A stretch of DNA of 15,310 bases, taken from Thermoplasmata archaeon (lineage in GTDB: Archaea; Thermoplasmatota; E2; UBA202; JdFR-43). The first letter of the stretch is position 1. Each line of letters begins with the position of its first letter. The translations under genes and the position numbers were made by a program. The notes beneath the pieces are model-generated. The model was not told where the DNA came from. It did not search any database and saw only the letters and a list, made by a program, of their open reading frames with translations. The DNA lies in the NCBI GenBank assembly GCA_021157745.1, contig JAGGWA010000023.1, forward strand, positions 1 through 15,310, given 5' to 3'. Below, one piece after another: positions 1-7,096 of this stretch.

Positions 1-2
1 AA

Positions 3-920
3 ATTGCTTATGAAAACGACATTGATGTAAAAATATATGGAAAAGGATACGGAAAATTCAGCAGAATATATGAATATACCCCTGCCATAGTATATCCAAC
101 GATAGCAAAATTTTTGGGAATGAATTATGAAATTGAGGAGGCAAAGATAAAAGCAAAAGTAACTCCCCGCCCCCCTATACTGTGTCCGGGCTGTCCTCAT
201 AGGGCAACATACTATGCTGTTAAGCAGGTTGCGCCTCCAGATACAATATATCCTACTGATATAGGATGCTACACTCTCGGATTGCTTCCGCCATATAAAA
301 CAGCAGACTTTTTGCTATGCATGGGCTCAAGTGTTGGAAGCGGTGGCGGCTTTGCTATGGCGACGGGAAAGAAAGTTATATCTTTTATTGGCGACTCAAC
401 ATTCTTCCATGCTGGATTGCCAGCTTTGATCAATGCTTTGCATCACAATCATAATTTTACGATAGCTATACTTGACAATAGCACAACTGCAATGACAGGG
501 CATCAGCCACATCCTGGCAACAATATAGATGGAATGGGAAAGGAAGCAACACCCATAGATATAGCTTCTTTGGTCAAAGGAATGGGAGTGAAGCATGTTG
601 AAGTTGTGAACCCTTACAATTTAAAAGCAACGATGGAAGCTTTTAAAAGAGCTCTGGAATATGATGGCCTGTCTGTTGTTGTGGCAAAAGCTCCATGCAT
701 TCTCCTTGATTTAAAAAGGAGGAGGAAGCGGATAACATTTGAAGTTGTTCAGGAAAAATGCACAGGCTGCAATGAATGCATAAACAATTTCGCATGCCCT
801 GCATTCTACAGAGATGGAGACAAAATAAAGATAAACGATGCTCTCTGCACTGGCTGTGGTTTCTGCGTGCAGGTCTGTCCAGAAGGTGCAATAAGAAGAA
901 AGAAGGAGGTGGAAAAATGA
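3..920 (+). CDS. iorA: Indolepyruvate:ferredoxin oxidoreductase, alpha subunit (5' end missing)
   Basis: IorA pairs with IorB to oxidise aryl-pyruvates to aryl-CoA, reducing ferredoxin, in the cytoplasm during aromatic amino-acid breakdown. The frame is open from base 3, so the gene enters from the left; about 305 residues are visible of a family length near 620. Numbering from the TTG at 114, the thiamine diphosphate domain shows CPGCPH (24-29), GDSTFFHAG (93-101) and a DN pair (121-122), the family's version of the GDG...NN motif. The tail is a two-cluster ferredoxin domain with cysteines 216, 219, 222, 228 and 245, 248, 251, 255. The stop overlaps the iorB start as ATGA, so the two are translationally coupled. 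The internal TTG at 114 is not the true start, because coding continues upstream without a stop. Identification is firm; substrate preference is inferred from the family. Confidence 0.95.
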   Translation: MAYENDIDVKIYGKGYGKFSRIYEYTPAIVYPTIAKFLGMNYEIEEAKIKAKVTPRPPILCPGCPHRATYYAVKQVAPPDTIYPTDIGCYTLGLLPPYKTADFLLCMGSSVGSGGGFAMATGKKVISFIGDSTFFHAGLPALINALHHNHNFTIAILDNSTTAMTGHQPHPGNNIDGMGKEATPIDIASLVKGMGVKHVEVVNPYNLKATMEAFKRALEYDGLSVVVAKAPCILLDLKRRRKRITFEVVQEKCTGCNECINNFACPAFYRDGDKIKINDALCTGCGFCVQVCPEGAIRRKKEVEK

Positions 921-1492
921 AGACGAGCATACTTTTCGCAGGCGTCGGCGGGCAGGGCGTTATCACAGCTGCGAGCATAGTGGCGAATGCCGCCTTAAAA
1001 GATGGTTACAATGTTGTAATGTCTGAATTGCACGGAATGGCGCAGCGGGGAGGCGATGTAAAATGCGCCGTCCGCATTGGAGACGTGCTCTCGCCGATAA
1101 TTCCACCGGGCACAGCAAAAGCAATCGTCGCCTTGGAGCCTTTGGAGGCTTTAAGGAATATCGAAGCCATATCAAAAGATGGGCTCGTTATCACAGATAT
1201 AAATCCAATATATCCTCCTTTGACAAGTATTGGAATTGGAAGATATCCAACCCTGGAAGAGATTTTTGGGGAAATAGAGAAGCATTGCAAACTCATTAAA
1301 ATAGATGCAAATGAAATAGCGAGGAAAGCTGGAAACATTTTAACAAAAAATGTTGTTATGCTCGGGGCATTGCATTCCTTGGAAGTGTTGCCAATAAAAA
1401 GAGAGAGCATAATAGAAGCAATAAAAGAACTGCTTCACAAGCATGCGGAAATAAATATAAAAGCATTTGAAATGGGAGAGAAAAGTGTATAG
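917..1492 (+). CDS. iorB: Indolepyruvate:ferredoxin oxidoreductase, beta subunit
   Basis: The smaller partner of IorA, 191 aa, the usual family length. It opens with the pyruvate/ketoisovalerate oxidoreductase gamma-type signature FAGVGGQGVITA (residues 7-18), followed by ELHGMAQRGGDV (37-48), which is typical of IorB. I chose the ATG at 917 because it overlaps the iorA stop (ATGA) and has a strong ribosome site GGAGGT at 905-910, seven bases away. The frame stays open upstream to 776, but that stretch is iorA coding sequence. It contributes no iron-sulfur cluster of its own; the clusters lie in IorA. The first 200 bases are GC-richer than the surroundings, but this is also seen in other glycine- and alanine-rich stretches and is not good evidence of transfer. 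Confidence 0.95.
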   Translation: MKTSILFAGVGGQGVITAASIVANAALKDGYNVVMSELHGMAQRGGDVKCAVRIGDVLSPIIPPGTAKAIVALEPLEALRNIEAISKDGLVITDINPIYPPLTSIGIGRYPTLEEIFGEIEKHCKLIKIDANEIARKAGNILTKNVVMLGALHSLEVLPIKRESIIEAIKELLHKHAEINIKAFEMGEKSV

Positions 1493-1498
1493 GAAAAA

Positions 1499-1543
1499 TT
1501 TTTATTCTTAAAAAGCATTACTATCAAAGGTTTTTTAGGTGAT
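1499..1543 (+). promoter_or_regulatory. Promoter and ribosome site of the UPF0147 gene
   Basis: A TATA-like box TTTTTATT (1499-1506) would place transcription start near 1528. The short leader then carries AGGTGAT (1537-1543), which pairs with the end of archaeal 16S rRNA, three bases before the ATG at 1547. The same T-rich run lies just after the iorB stop and could also end the iorAB transcript. This is inferred from spacing only. Confidence 0.5.
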
Positions 1544-1546
1544 AAG

Positions 1547-1810
1547 ATGGTGAAGGAGGAAGACTTGAAGAAGATTGGTATGATGTTGCATGAGCTATCT
1601 GAAGACATATCTGTTCCGAGAAATATAAGAAGGGGAGCGAGAGAAGCAAGAGAGATATTGATGAATGAAAATGAATCACTTGATGTTAGAGTTGCATCTG
1701 TTATGTCAATACTGGACGAGCTGGTGAATGATCCAAATGTTCCCATACATGGCAGGACAGCTATATGGAATATAATGAGTGCTCTGGAAGCTCTTACAGC
1801 ACAAGAATAA
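1547..1810 (+). CDS. UPF0147 family protein
   Basis: A small (87 aa) acidic, predicted all-helical cytoplasmic protein matching the archaeal UPF0147 family in length and pattern: a LHELSEDISVPRNIRRGA segment (15-32), then VRVASVMSILDELVNDPNVP (47-66), then a closing helix with IWNIMSALEAL. The family is widely conserved in archaea and its function is not known to me. It looks monocistronic: its own promoter and strong ribosome site lie upstream, and the gene facing it on the other strand ends 20 bases beyond the stop. No membrane segment, cysteine or recognisable catalytic motif is visible. The family call is confident; no role can be assigned from the sequence. Confidence 0.9.
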   Translation: MVKEEDLKKIGMMLHELSEDISVPRNIRRGAREAREILMNENESLDVRVASVMSILDELVNDPNVPIHGRTAIWNIMSALEALTAQE

Positions 1811-1821
1811 AAAATAAAAAA
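1809..1821 (-). terminator. Oligo-U terminator of the 68-aa small-protein gene
   Basis: Read on the minus strand, the gap after the stop at 1831 contains two runs of six T separated by one A, the form of a typical archaeal intrinsic terminator. No hairpin is evident. On the plus strand the same bases are A-rich and would not serve the UPF0147 gene. Confidence 0.5.
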
Positions 1822-1830
1822 GGGATGAGA

Positions 1831-2037
1831 TTACTTCTTTTTCCTTAAGAATGGGAGACCAGTTCTCTCGTTCTCCACTACCTCGTAGCCTCTTGGAAGC
1901 TTGTCCACTGGCTTCCCACTTTTTGGTTTTCTTGCGCTAAAGAAGTATATCGTTTGCACCTTCCCTCCCTTCAATTTTACATCTCTTGTGTAGAGGGTAT
2001 ATTCTTTCCCCTTCGAGCTCTTATATTTATACGCCAT
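1831..2037 (-). CDS. Small conserved hypothetical protein (68 aa)
   Basis: A basic 68-aa protein. It begins MAYKYKSSKGKEYTLY, then a variable Lys/Gly-rich loop, then QTIYFFSARK (29-38), and ends LPRGYEVVENERTGLPFLRKKK. I recognise the closing pattern, roughly LP-GYEV-EN-RTGLP-L-KK, from small uncharacterised proteins in several archaea and some bacteria, but know no function. The alternation suggests a small beta-rich fold with a basic tail, possibly binding nucleic acid, which is a guess. The ATG at 2037 is supported by a purine-rich ribosome site (complement of 2041-2055) and a TATA box near 2074. It lies 54 bases downstream of the ATP synthase transcript on the same strand but with its own promoter. 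Confidence 0.85.
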   Translation of the reverse strand: MAYKYKSSKGKEYTLYTRDVKLKGGKVQTIYFFSARKPKSGKPVDKLPRGYEVVENERTGLPFLRKKK

Positions 2038-2040
2038 TTT

Positions 2041-2078
2041 ATCCTCTCCTCTCCTATATATCTAATGAGAATTTAAAT
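2041..2078 (-). promoter_or_regulatory. Promoter and ribosome site of the 68-aa gene
   Basis: On the minus strand ATTTAAAT (2071-2078) is a good archaeal TATA box; transcription would start near 2048. A repeated GGAGAG-type ribosome site (2041-2055) ends a few bases before the ATG at 2037. The predicted start leaves a very short leader, so part of the purine tract may lie outside the mRNA. Confidence 0.5.
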
Positions 2079-2091
2079 CCTTCGATATTTT

Positions 2092-2244
2092 TCAGATAAG
2101 CCAATAGAGAAGAGCTGCTGCAATGCCAAGAATAACAAAAATTATCCATATGATGTAAAGCAATGTTACTCTCCTCAACCATCTTGCTTTCTTTTCTGGG
2201 GTGTCAAAAAACTCGCCAAGCAATTCGTCATCTTCAATCTTCAT
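2092..2244 (-). CDS. 50-aa single-pass membrane protein ending the atpB-atpD transcript
   Basis: A short gene found by translating the minus strand from 2244. It encodes 50 aa: an acidic start (MKIEDDELLGEFFDTPEKK), a basic patch KKARWLRR (18-25), then a continuous hydrophobic helix from about residue 26 to the C-terminus, ending AAALLYWLI. By the positive-inside rule the N-terminus faces the cytoplasm. The start overlaps the 3' end of atpD by 11 bases in another frame, and the stop is at 2092-2094, so it should be translated with atpD. I do not recognise the family. Position suggests an accessory, assembly or anchoring protein of the A-type ATP synthase, which is inference from context. The intact frame, sensible topology and lack of any other use for this stretch argue it is real. 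Confidence 0.72.
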   Translation of the reverse strand: MKIEDDELLGEFFDTPEKKARWLRRVTLLYIIWIIFVILGIAAALLYWLI

Positions 2245-2869
2245 GCTTTTTCATCAATGCCTTTATCCTTTTCCTTCTGAAAAAATCTTCTCTCTCCCTC
2301 TCTTCAAGCTGCCTTTCAATATATGAAATCGTCGCCACTATGCGAGGGATGAAAATATGCTCCAAGGCGTTGACACGCCTCTTCGTCTTTTCAATTTCTT
2401 TTCCGAGTCTCTGAATGCTAGATTCTATGGAAGCAACCTCAATTATTTTTTCCATTGCATATCTTGCTTTTCTAACAGCATCATCAAAAGAAGAATTTGT
2501 TGTAAGAAATCCATATCTTGGCTCCTCACCATCTTGCAGCTCAAATTCTTCTATAGAAACACCCATTATGTTTTTCTTACTAGAGTTCACTTCTCTTTCC
2601 CTCGCAATTCTTTCTGCTATGCTCCTGACTTTTCCCTCTCCAATGAGCATTTCAGCCTCGATAAGCTTTTCATGTGCTTCTCTCAAAGCTTCTTCCATTT
2701 CCTTCCTTTTCTCTTTCCTTTCCTTTATTATTTCAAAAAAGGAATTCACCAAAGCGTCTCTTTTTTGGGAAAGTAATTCATGCCCCTTTACAGCTAAAGC
2801 TCTTCTTTTTCTTATCTGCAACAATTCCATTCTTGTTGGATTTACTCCTTCCAGTATTTCCTTCGCCAT
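2234..2869 (-). CDS. atpD: A-type ATP synthase subunit D
   Basis: The central-stalk (rotor shaft) subunit that sits inside the A3B3 head and couples catalysis to the membrane rotor. It is 211 aa, normal for the family. The N-terminal signature VNPTRMELLQIRKRRALAVK (9-28) is diagnostic, followed by a long charged helix (about 30-90), a central EPRYGF-type segment, and a second long helix (about 130-200) with RRVNALEHIFIPRI, the classic C-terminal motif; the two helices form the antiparallel coiled coil. The ATG at 2869 lies one base after the atpB stop, so translation is coupled. The last 11 bases overlap the start of a 50-aa membrane protein gene. Confidence 0.96.
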   Translation of the reverse strand: MAKEILEGVNPTRMELLQIRKRRALAVKGHELLSQKRDALVNSFFEIIKERKEKRKEMEEALREAHEKLIEAEMLIGEGKVRSIAERIAREREVNSSKKNIMGVSIEEFELQDGEEPRYGFLTTNSSFDDAVRKARYAMEKIIEVASIESSIQRLGKEIEKTKRRVNALEHIFIPRIVATISYIERQLEEREREDFFRRKRIKALMKKHED

Positions 2870-2870
2870 T

Positions 2871-4241
2871 TCATCCCTTGTAATATTTGTTTATGTATTT
2901 CTCATCAATCTTTTTAAGCTCTGTTTTCGGAAGCATTGAAAGAAGTTTCCATCCTAAATCGAGAGTTTCTTCAAAAGTTCTGTCTTCATTTCTCCCCTGC
3001 CTCACAAATTTATTCTCAAATTCATCTGCAAATTCAAGGTATCTTTTGTCTCTTTCTGTCAAAGCTTCTTCGCCTACGACTGCTACCAAATCGCGCAAAT
3101 CGCATCCTTCTGCATATGCAGCGTAAAGCTGATTTGAAAGCTGATGATGGTCTTCTCTTGTTCTGCCCTCGCCAATGCCTTCTGCCATGAGACGCGACAA
3201 GGATGGAAGAACCGCTATAGGTGGATATATTCCTTTGTTGTGGAGTTCGCGGGAAAGAACAATTTGCCCTTCCGTTATATATCCAGTCAAATCAGGAATT
3301 GGATGAGTTATATCATCATCTGGCATCGTCAATATTGGAATTTGTGTTATGCTTCCTTCTTTTCCTTGTATTCTTCCAGCCCTTTCATATATTTGAGCCA
3401 AGTCAGTATACATGTATCCAGGATAACCGCGCCTTCCTGGCACTTCCTCACGAGCAGCTGAAATTTCTCGCAACGCTTCAGCATAATTTGTCATATCAGT
3501 CAGTATGATAAGGATATGCATTCCTTTTTCAAAAGCAAGGTATTCAGCAGTAGTCAAAGCAACCCTCGGTGTGATTAAACGCTCGATAGCAGGATCATTG
3601 GCAAGATTGAGGAACAAAATGCTTCTTTCAATAGCTCCTGTTTCCTCAAAATCCTTCATGAAAAAGTCTGCTTCCTCTGCCGTTATCCCCATGGCAGCGA
3701 ATATAACAGCAAACTCTTCCTGCCCCGTAACCTTAGCCTGTCTCGCAATTTGAGCAGCAAGCTCATTGTGAGGCAAGCCAGCGCCGCTGAAGATCGGAAG
3801 CTTTTGTCCCCTAACGAGGGTATTCATTCCATCTATGGTTGAGATGCCAGTTTGAATTGGATCGCGAGGATATTCTCTTGCAGAAGGATTGATAGGAAAG
3901 CCATTCACATTCCTTATTTCCTCCGGTATAGGAGCAGGTGAGCCATCTATGGGGCGAGCCATTCCATCGAATACACGCCCAAGCATTTCCTCGCTTACTC
4001 CAATTTCCATTGGTTTGCCCGTGAATATAACGCTCGTATTTTTCGTATCTAAACCGCGAGTCCCTTCAAAAACCTGCACAACAGCTTTTCCCTCTCCTGC
4101 CTCCAAAACCTGCCCAAGTCTTTCTTTTCCACTTGATTCAACAATTTTAACTATTTCACCATATCCAACTTCTTTTACGCCTTCAACGACCATCAATGGG
4201 CCAGCTATCTCACTTACAGTGGTATATTTTATTTCCTTCAC
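2871..4241 (-). CDS. atpB: A-type ATP synthase subunit B
   Basis: The non-catalytic head subunit of the archaeal ATP synthase, 456 aa, full length. The start [13 protein letters not shown] (9-21) and the segment [20 protein letters not shown] are typical: where the catalytic A subunit has a P-loop with GKT, B has this SGAGLPHNE sequence. Further matches are [15 protein letters not shown] and [17 protein letters not shown]. The start is GTG at 4241: the only upstream in-frame stretch runs to a stop without another start codon, and the protein then begins as the family does. No ribosome site precedes it, and a TATA-like box at about 4261-4275 puts transcription start at or near the GTG, so the gene is probably leaderless. 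In most archaea atpA lies directly upstream of atpB; here the upstream neighbour is a divergent kinase gene. Confidence 0.97.
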   Translation of the reverse strand: MKEIKYTTVSEIAGPLMVVEGVKEVGYGEIVKIVESSGKERLGQVLEAGEGKAVVQVFEGTRGLDTKNTSVIFTGKPMEIGVSEEMLGRVFDGMARPIDGSPAPIPEEIRNVNGFPINPSAREYPRDPIQTGISTIDGMNTLVRGQKLPIFSGAGLPHNELAAQIARQAKVTGQEEFAVIFAAMGITAEEADFFMKDFEETGAIERSILFLNLANDPAIERLITPRVALTTAEYLAFEKGMHILIILTDMTNYAEALREISAAREEVPGRRGYPGYMYTDLAQIYERAGRIQGKEGSITQIPILTMPDDDITHPIPDLTGYITEGQIVLSRELHNKGIYPPIAVLPSLSRLMAEGIGEGRTREDHHQLSNQLYAAYAEGCDLRDLVAVVGEEALTERDKRYLEFADEFENKFVRQGRNEDRTFEETLDLGWKLLSMLPKTELKKIDEKYINKYYKG

Positions 4242-4260
4242 GCCACTAAATGCTCTTTTC

Positions 4261-4275
4261 TTTTTAAAATTTTAG
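4261..4275 (-). promoter_or_regulatory. Promoter of atpB-atpD, probably leaderless
   Basis: The minus strand carries an AT run containing TTTTAAAA, centred near 4267, about 26 bases before the GTG at 4241. With the usual TATA-to-start distance, transcription would begin at the start codon or within a few bases of it. There is no Shine-Dalgarno sequence in between. This shows atpB as the head of a transcript. Confidence 0.5.
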
Positions 4276-4302
4276 GGTTTGAATGCTTTTGGTCTTCGAA
4301 TG

Positions 4303-4310
4303 ATTTATCT
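4303..4310 (+). promoter_or_regulatory. Promoter of the histidine kinase operon
   Basis: ATTTATCT, about 30 bases before the ATG at 4338, is a plausible TATA box giving a leader of about 5 bases or none; no ribosome site is visible. A second AT box, TTTATTTA at 4331-4338, overlaps that ATG and would suit the downstream ATG at 4365 instead. Which box is used decides the kinase start. It faces the atpB promoter within a 96-base divergent region. Confidence 0.4.
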
Positions 4311-4337
4311 TAACAAACACTTTCACAAAATTTATTT

Positions 4338-5822
4338 ATGGTTTCTTTTTTAGAATTGAAAAGCATGTTAAAGATTATCTCGCTGTATCAGCTTTCATCT
4401 AAACTCACGTTGGCAAATTCTCTCGATGATATATATGATATGGTAGAGGAAGCATTGAAAAAAATTCTCAAGCTGAATAGTTTTGCAATTTTGATGAAAA
4501 AGGGAAATGAGCTTGTTGCAGTAAGGACATATGGAATAAAAAAGCCGAACTCACCCCTAAAGCTTGATGGAAAAGGGATCACAGTTGCAAGTTTCAATGA
4601 AAAGAAAACAATCTATTCTCCGGATGTGACAAAGGATGAAAGATATATAGAGAGCAATCCCAGCACAAGGAGCGAGTTAGCCGTCCCAATAAAATTTGGA
4701 AACGAAGTCCTGGGGATAATAAATGTTGAGAGCGCCGAATATGACGCCTTCAATAAAGATGACATAACCATTCTCGAAATCTTTGCCAGCATGGTGGCGG
4801 CGGCGATAAAAAATGTTGAATATAAGGAGAAGCTGGCGGCATCGGAAAGAAAATACAGGAGCATATTTGAAAACGCTGTCGAAGGAATTTACAGGATAGA
4901 TATCAATGGAAAACTTCTTGAAGTAAATCCTTCTCTTGAAAAACTTTTTGGATATAGTGAGGAAGAACTTAAAAAAATGGATTTATCATGCCTGTACAAA
5001 AACCCTGAGATGAGAGAGAATTTCATAAAGGAGGTAAAGGAGAAAGGATTTGTTAAAAATTATGAGGTTGAATACGTAAGGAAGGATGGAAAAATAATAA
5101 TTGGAAATGAATTTGCAATACTTGTTAAGGAGGGAGACAAAGAATACATAGATGGAATAATACATGACATAACAGAATTGAAGAAAGCAATAAGAGAATC
5201 TGAATTTTATAATTCCTTGCTTCGCCATGATATAGCAAACAAATTGCAGATAATATATGGCTATCTCGATATAATCTGTGAAGAAGCAGAAGGAGAGACA
5301 AAAGAAATGGCTGAGCTTGCATTGAATGCTGCGAAATCAGCCATGGAACTGATAGAGAATGTTAGAAAACTGAGTAAACTCAAAGCAAAGGAAAGGCGAG
5401 TCATTAACATGGGAGAAATGATAGAAAAAATAATGCATGAATATGAAAAGGAATTGAAAGATAGAGACATAAAGGCAATATACAATGGAAAGGATGTAAA
5501 GATATATGCAAACGATTTCCTCAAGGAAGCAATATCAAACATAATATGGAATGCCATTGTCCATTCCAAAGCCAGCCAGATAAAAGTTTGGATGGAAAGC
5601 AATGATGAGATAAAAATATTTATCGAGGACAACGGAGTTGGAATACCGGATGAAATAAAGGATAAGCTCTTTGAAATGGGGGCAAAAGGAAAGGAAAGCA
5701 GTGGCTCAGGCTTGGGCTTGTATCTTGCAAAAAAAATTGTTGAGGAACATAAAGGAAAAATAGAGGTAAGTGATGCGAAAAATGGAGGAACATTATTTAA
5801 AATCACTCTTCCTAATAAATAG
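4338..5822 (+). CDS. Soluble GAF-PAS sensor histidine kinase
   Basis: A 494-aa cytoplasmic sensor kinase with no membrane segment. Order: GAF domain (about 22-160, with SELAVPIKFGNEVLGIINVES), PAS domain (about 170-285, with ENAVEGIYRIDINGKLLEVNPS and GYSEEELKKMD), a phospho-acceptor helix with RHDIANKLQIIYGYL (His297), and an ATPase domain with N-box residues around 401-410 (Asn405), G1 box DNGVGI (431-436) and G2 box GSGLG (456-460). The HD-IxN-L H-box style is common in archaeal kinases. All residues needed for autophosphorylation are present. The GAF and PAS domains imply an intracellular ligand, redox or gas signal, unidentified. No response regulator is encoded in the window. Start: ATG at 4338 gives the longest form; ATG at 4365, nine codons in, is a real alternative. 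The 3' end overlaps the next gene by about 50 bases. Confidence 0.92.
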   Translation: MVSFLELKSMLKIISLYQLSSKLTLANSLDDIYDMVEEALKKILKLNSFAILMKKGNELVAVRTYGIKKPNSPLKLDGKGITVASFNEKKTIYSPDVTKDERYIESNPSTRSELAVPIKFGNEVLGIINVESAEYDAFNKDDITILEIFASMVAAAIKNVEYKEKLAASERKYRSIFENAVEGIYRIDINGKLLEVNPSLEKLFGYSEEELKKMDLSCLYKNPEMRENFIKEVKEKGFVKNYEVEYVRKDGKIIIGNEFAILVKEGDKEYIDGIIHDITELKKAIRESEFYNSLLRHDIANKLQIIYGYLDIICEEAEGETKEMAELALNAAKSAMELIENVRKLSKLKAKERRVINMGEMIEKIMHEYEKELKDRDIKAIYNGKDVKIYANDFLKEAISNIIWNAIVHSKASQIKVWMESNDEIKIFIEDNGVGIPDEIKDKLFEMGAKGKESSGSGLGLYLAKKIVEEHKGKIEVSDAKNGGTLFKITLPNK

Positions 5823-6594
5823 CCATACTCACATTGGTGATGCTTTTATAAATCTTCCAGAAAAAAAGTATAGTGTGGAGGAGCTTGTGGCTCCCGTCTA
5901 TGGATACAAGCACAGGATGCTGGAAAAAGCGAGCAAGGAGAAAATAATAAATGGGATGAAAAAAGCAATAGATTTAATGGAAAAAGTTGGGACAAATGCA
6001 TTTGTTGATTTTAGGGAAGGCGGAATAGAGGGAATAAATCTGCTCAAAAAAGCCTTGGATGGAAGAAGAATAAAGGCGATCATTCTTGGCAGACCAAAAG
6101 AAATGAAATATGATGAAAATGAGGTGGATTCCATTCTTTCCATATCTCATGGAATAGGACTGAGCAGCATATCAGACTGGAATGAGGACATTGAAAAAAT
6201 TGCGGAGCATGTTCATAAAAAGAAAAAAATTTTTGCATTGCATGTGAGCGAGGCAAAAAGAGAAAACATAGATGAAGTGCTAAAATTAGAGCCAAGTTTT
6301 GTCGTGCATTTATGCATGGCAAGCGAAAAAGACATTGAAAAAGTTGCTGAAGAAGGCATTCCAATTGTTGTATGTCCACGTTCCAACGCATTTTTCGGAT
6401 TGCGTCCCAAAATAGAATTACTCATGAAATACAATGCCACCATCATGCTCGGGACGGATAATGCAATGATTGTTGAGCCAGATATAATGGAAGAGCTAAA
6501 ATATACCATAAAGAATTTTGAAATAGATGAAAAAGAAGCAATAAAGATGGTTTCAAGCAATCCAAAAAAAGTATTTAAGGAATTTCTGATATGA
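5773..6594 (+). CDS. Compact amidohydrolase-superfamily protein, deaminase-like
   Basis: A 273-aa metal-dependent hydrolase of the amidohydrolase superfamily. Metal ligands are HTH (His18, His20), His157 and Asp229; Glu160 in LHVSE and His179 in VHL match the catalytic Glu and His of the cytosine/guanine/S-adenosylhomocysteine deaminase branch, as does VVCPRSN (199-205) before LGTDN. A zinc- or iron-dependent hydrolytic deamination of a nucleobase-like or related compound is the best guess; the substrate is not evident. It is much shorter than typical members (near 400 aa) because it lacks the beta-sandwich that normally flanks the barrel at both ends. I chose the ATG at 5773, five bases after GAGGT (5763-5767); GTG 5770 and ATG 5782 are alternatives. 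The start lies inside the kinase gene by 50 bases, and the isochorismatase-type gene follows after 4 bases, suggesting co-translation and perhaps one pathway. Confidence 0.82.
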   Translation: MRKMEEHYLKSLFLINSHTHIGDAFINLPEKKYSVEELVAPVYGYKHRMLEKASKEKIINGMKKAIDLMEKVGTNAFVDFREGGIEGINLLKKALDGRRIKAIILGRPKEMKYDENEVDSILSISHGIGLSSISDWNEDIEKIAEHVHKKKKIFALHVSEAKRENIDEVLKLEPSFVVHLCMASEKDIEKVAEEGIPIVVCPRSNAFFGLRPKIELLMKYNATIMLGTDNAMIVEPDIMEELKYTIKNFEIDEKEAIKMVSSNPKKVFKEFLI

Positions 6595-6598
6595 TTGC

Positions 6599-7096
6599 AT
6601 GCTACTTGTTGTAATAGATTTTCAGGAAAGGATTGCAAAGCATATAAAAGGAATTGAAAAAGTGCTTAAAAACACTCGAAAGCTGATAAAAGCTTTCGAA
6701 ATATTTGGTATGCCAATAATATATACGAAGCAGATTAATCTTGGAGAAACAATATTTGGAAAAGATGCAATAGAAAAAAGCTCTTTTTCATGCTGGCGAG
6801 AGGAAAAATTTGTGGAGGAAGTGGAGAAGATTGGAAGCAATGGCGTTATCATCACTGGGATAGAAACTCACATATGCGTTATTCAAACTGCCATGGATAT
6901 GAAAAAAGCCGGATATGATGTTGAAGTAGCCATAGATTGCACAGGCTCAAGAGACGAGGAGCAAAAGAAAATTGCAATAGAAAGAATGAAACAGGAAGGA
7001 ATAAAATTAACGAGCAGCGAGATGGTGATATATAGCGTGATGAAAGATGCAAATCACCCAAAATTTAAGGATATCCTGCCTTTAATAAAAGAATGA
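6599..7096 (+). CDS. Isochorismatase-family cysteine hydrolase
   Basis: A 165-aa cytoplasmic hydrolase of the isochorismatase/nicotinamidase superfamily. The catalytic triad is intact: Asp7 in VVIDFQ, Lys60 in IEKSSFS, and Cys93 in GIETHICV, preceded by the usual ITGIETH cis-peptide region. Members cleave amides, ureas or the isochorismate ether; the specific substrate cannot be read from the sequence, and it is shorter than typical nicotinamidases and lacks an obvious nicotinamidase metal-site pattern. The ATG at 6599 is four bases after the stop of the deaminase-like gene, in the junction TGATTGCATG, so the two are likely co-translated; a deaminase followed by an amidase would fit catabolism of a nitrogen heterocycle, which is inference. 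The last 15 bases overlap the 3' end of the convergent radical SAM gene. Confidence 0.88.
   Translation: MLLVVIDFQERIAKHIKGIEKVLKNTRKLIKAFEIFGMPIIYTKQINLGETIFGKDAIEKSSFSCWREEKFVEEVEKIGSNGVIITGIETHICVIQTAMDMKKAGYDVEVAIDCTGSRDEEQKKIAIERMKQEGIKLTSSEMVIYSVMKDANHPKFKDILPLIKE

Noticed and set aside
776..916. Upstream extension of the iorB frame
   Set aside because: These bases encode the iron-sulfur domain of IorA in another frame; the family start and ribosome site place iorB at 917.
930..1150. GC-richer patch at the start of iorB as a sign of transfer
   Set aside because: Similar short patches occur in xseA (near 13370), the CBS gene and the archaeosortase gene, where Gly/Ala-rich protein sequence explains them.
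2415..2939. A 174-codon open frame on the plus strand opposite atpD
   Set aside because: It lies antisense to a gene with clear family matches, and its Ser/Phe/Leu-rich product is what the complement of a Lys/Glu-rich coiled coil gives.
3760..3830. Loss of a normal P-loop in the ATP synthase head subunit
   Set aside because: SGAGLPHNE is the normal sequence of the non-catalytic B subunit and not a defect.
5261..5806. A 181-codon open frame on the minus strand opposite the kinase
   Set aside because: Shadow of the kinase catalytic region; low-complexity Ser/Phe/Ile product with no recognisable motif.
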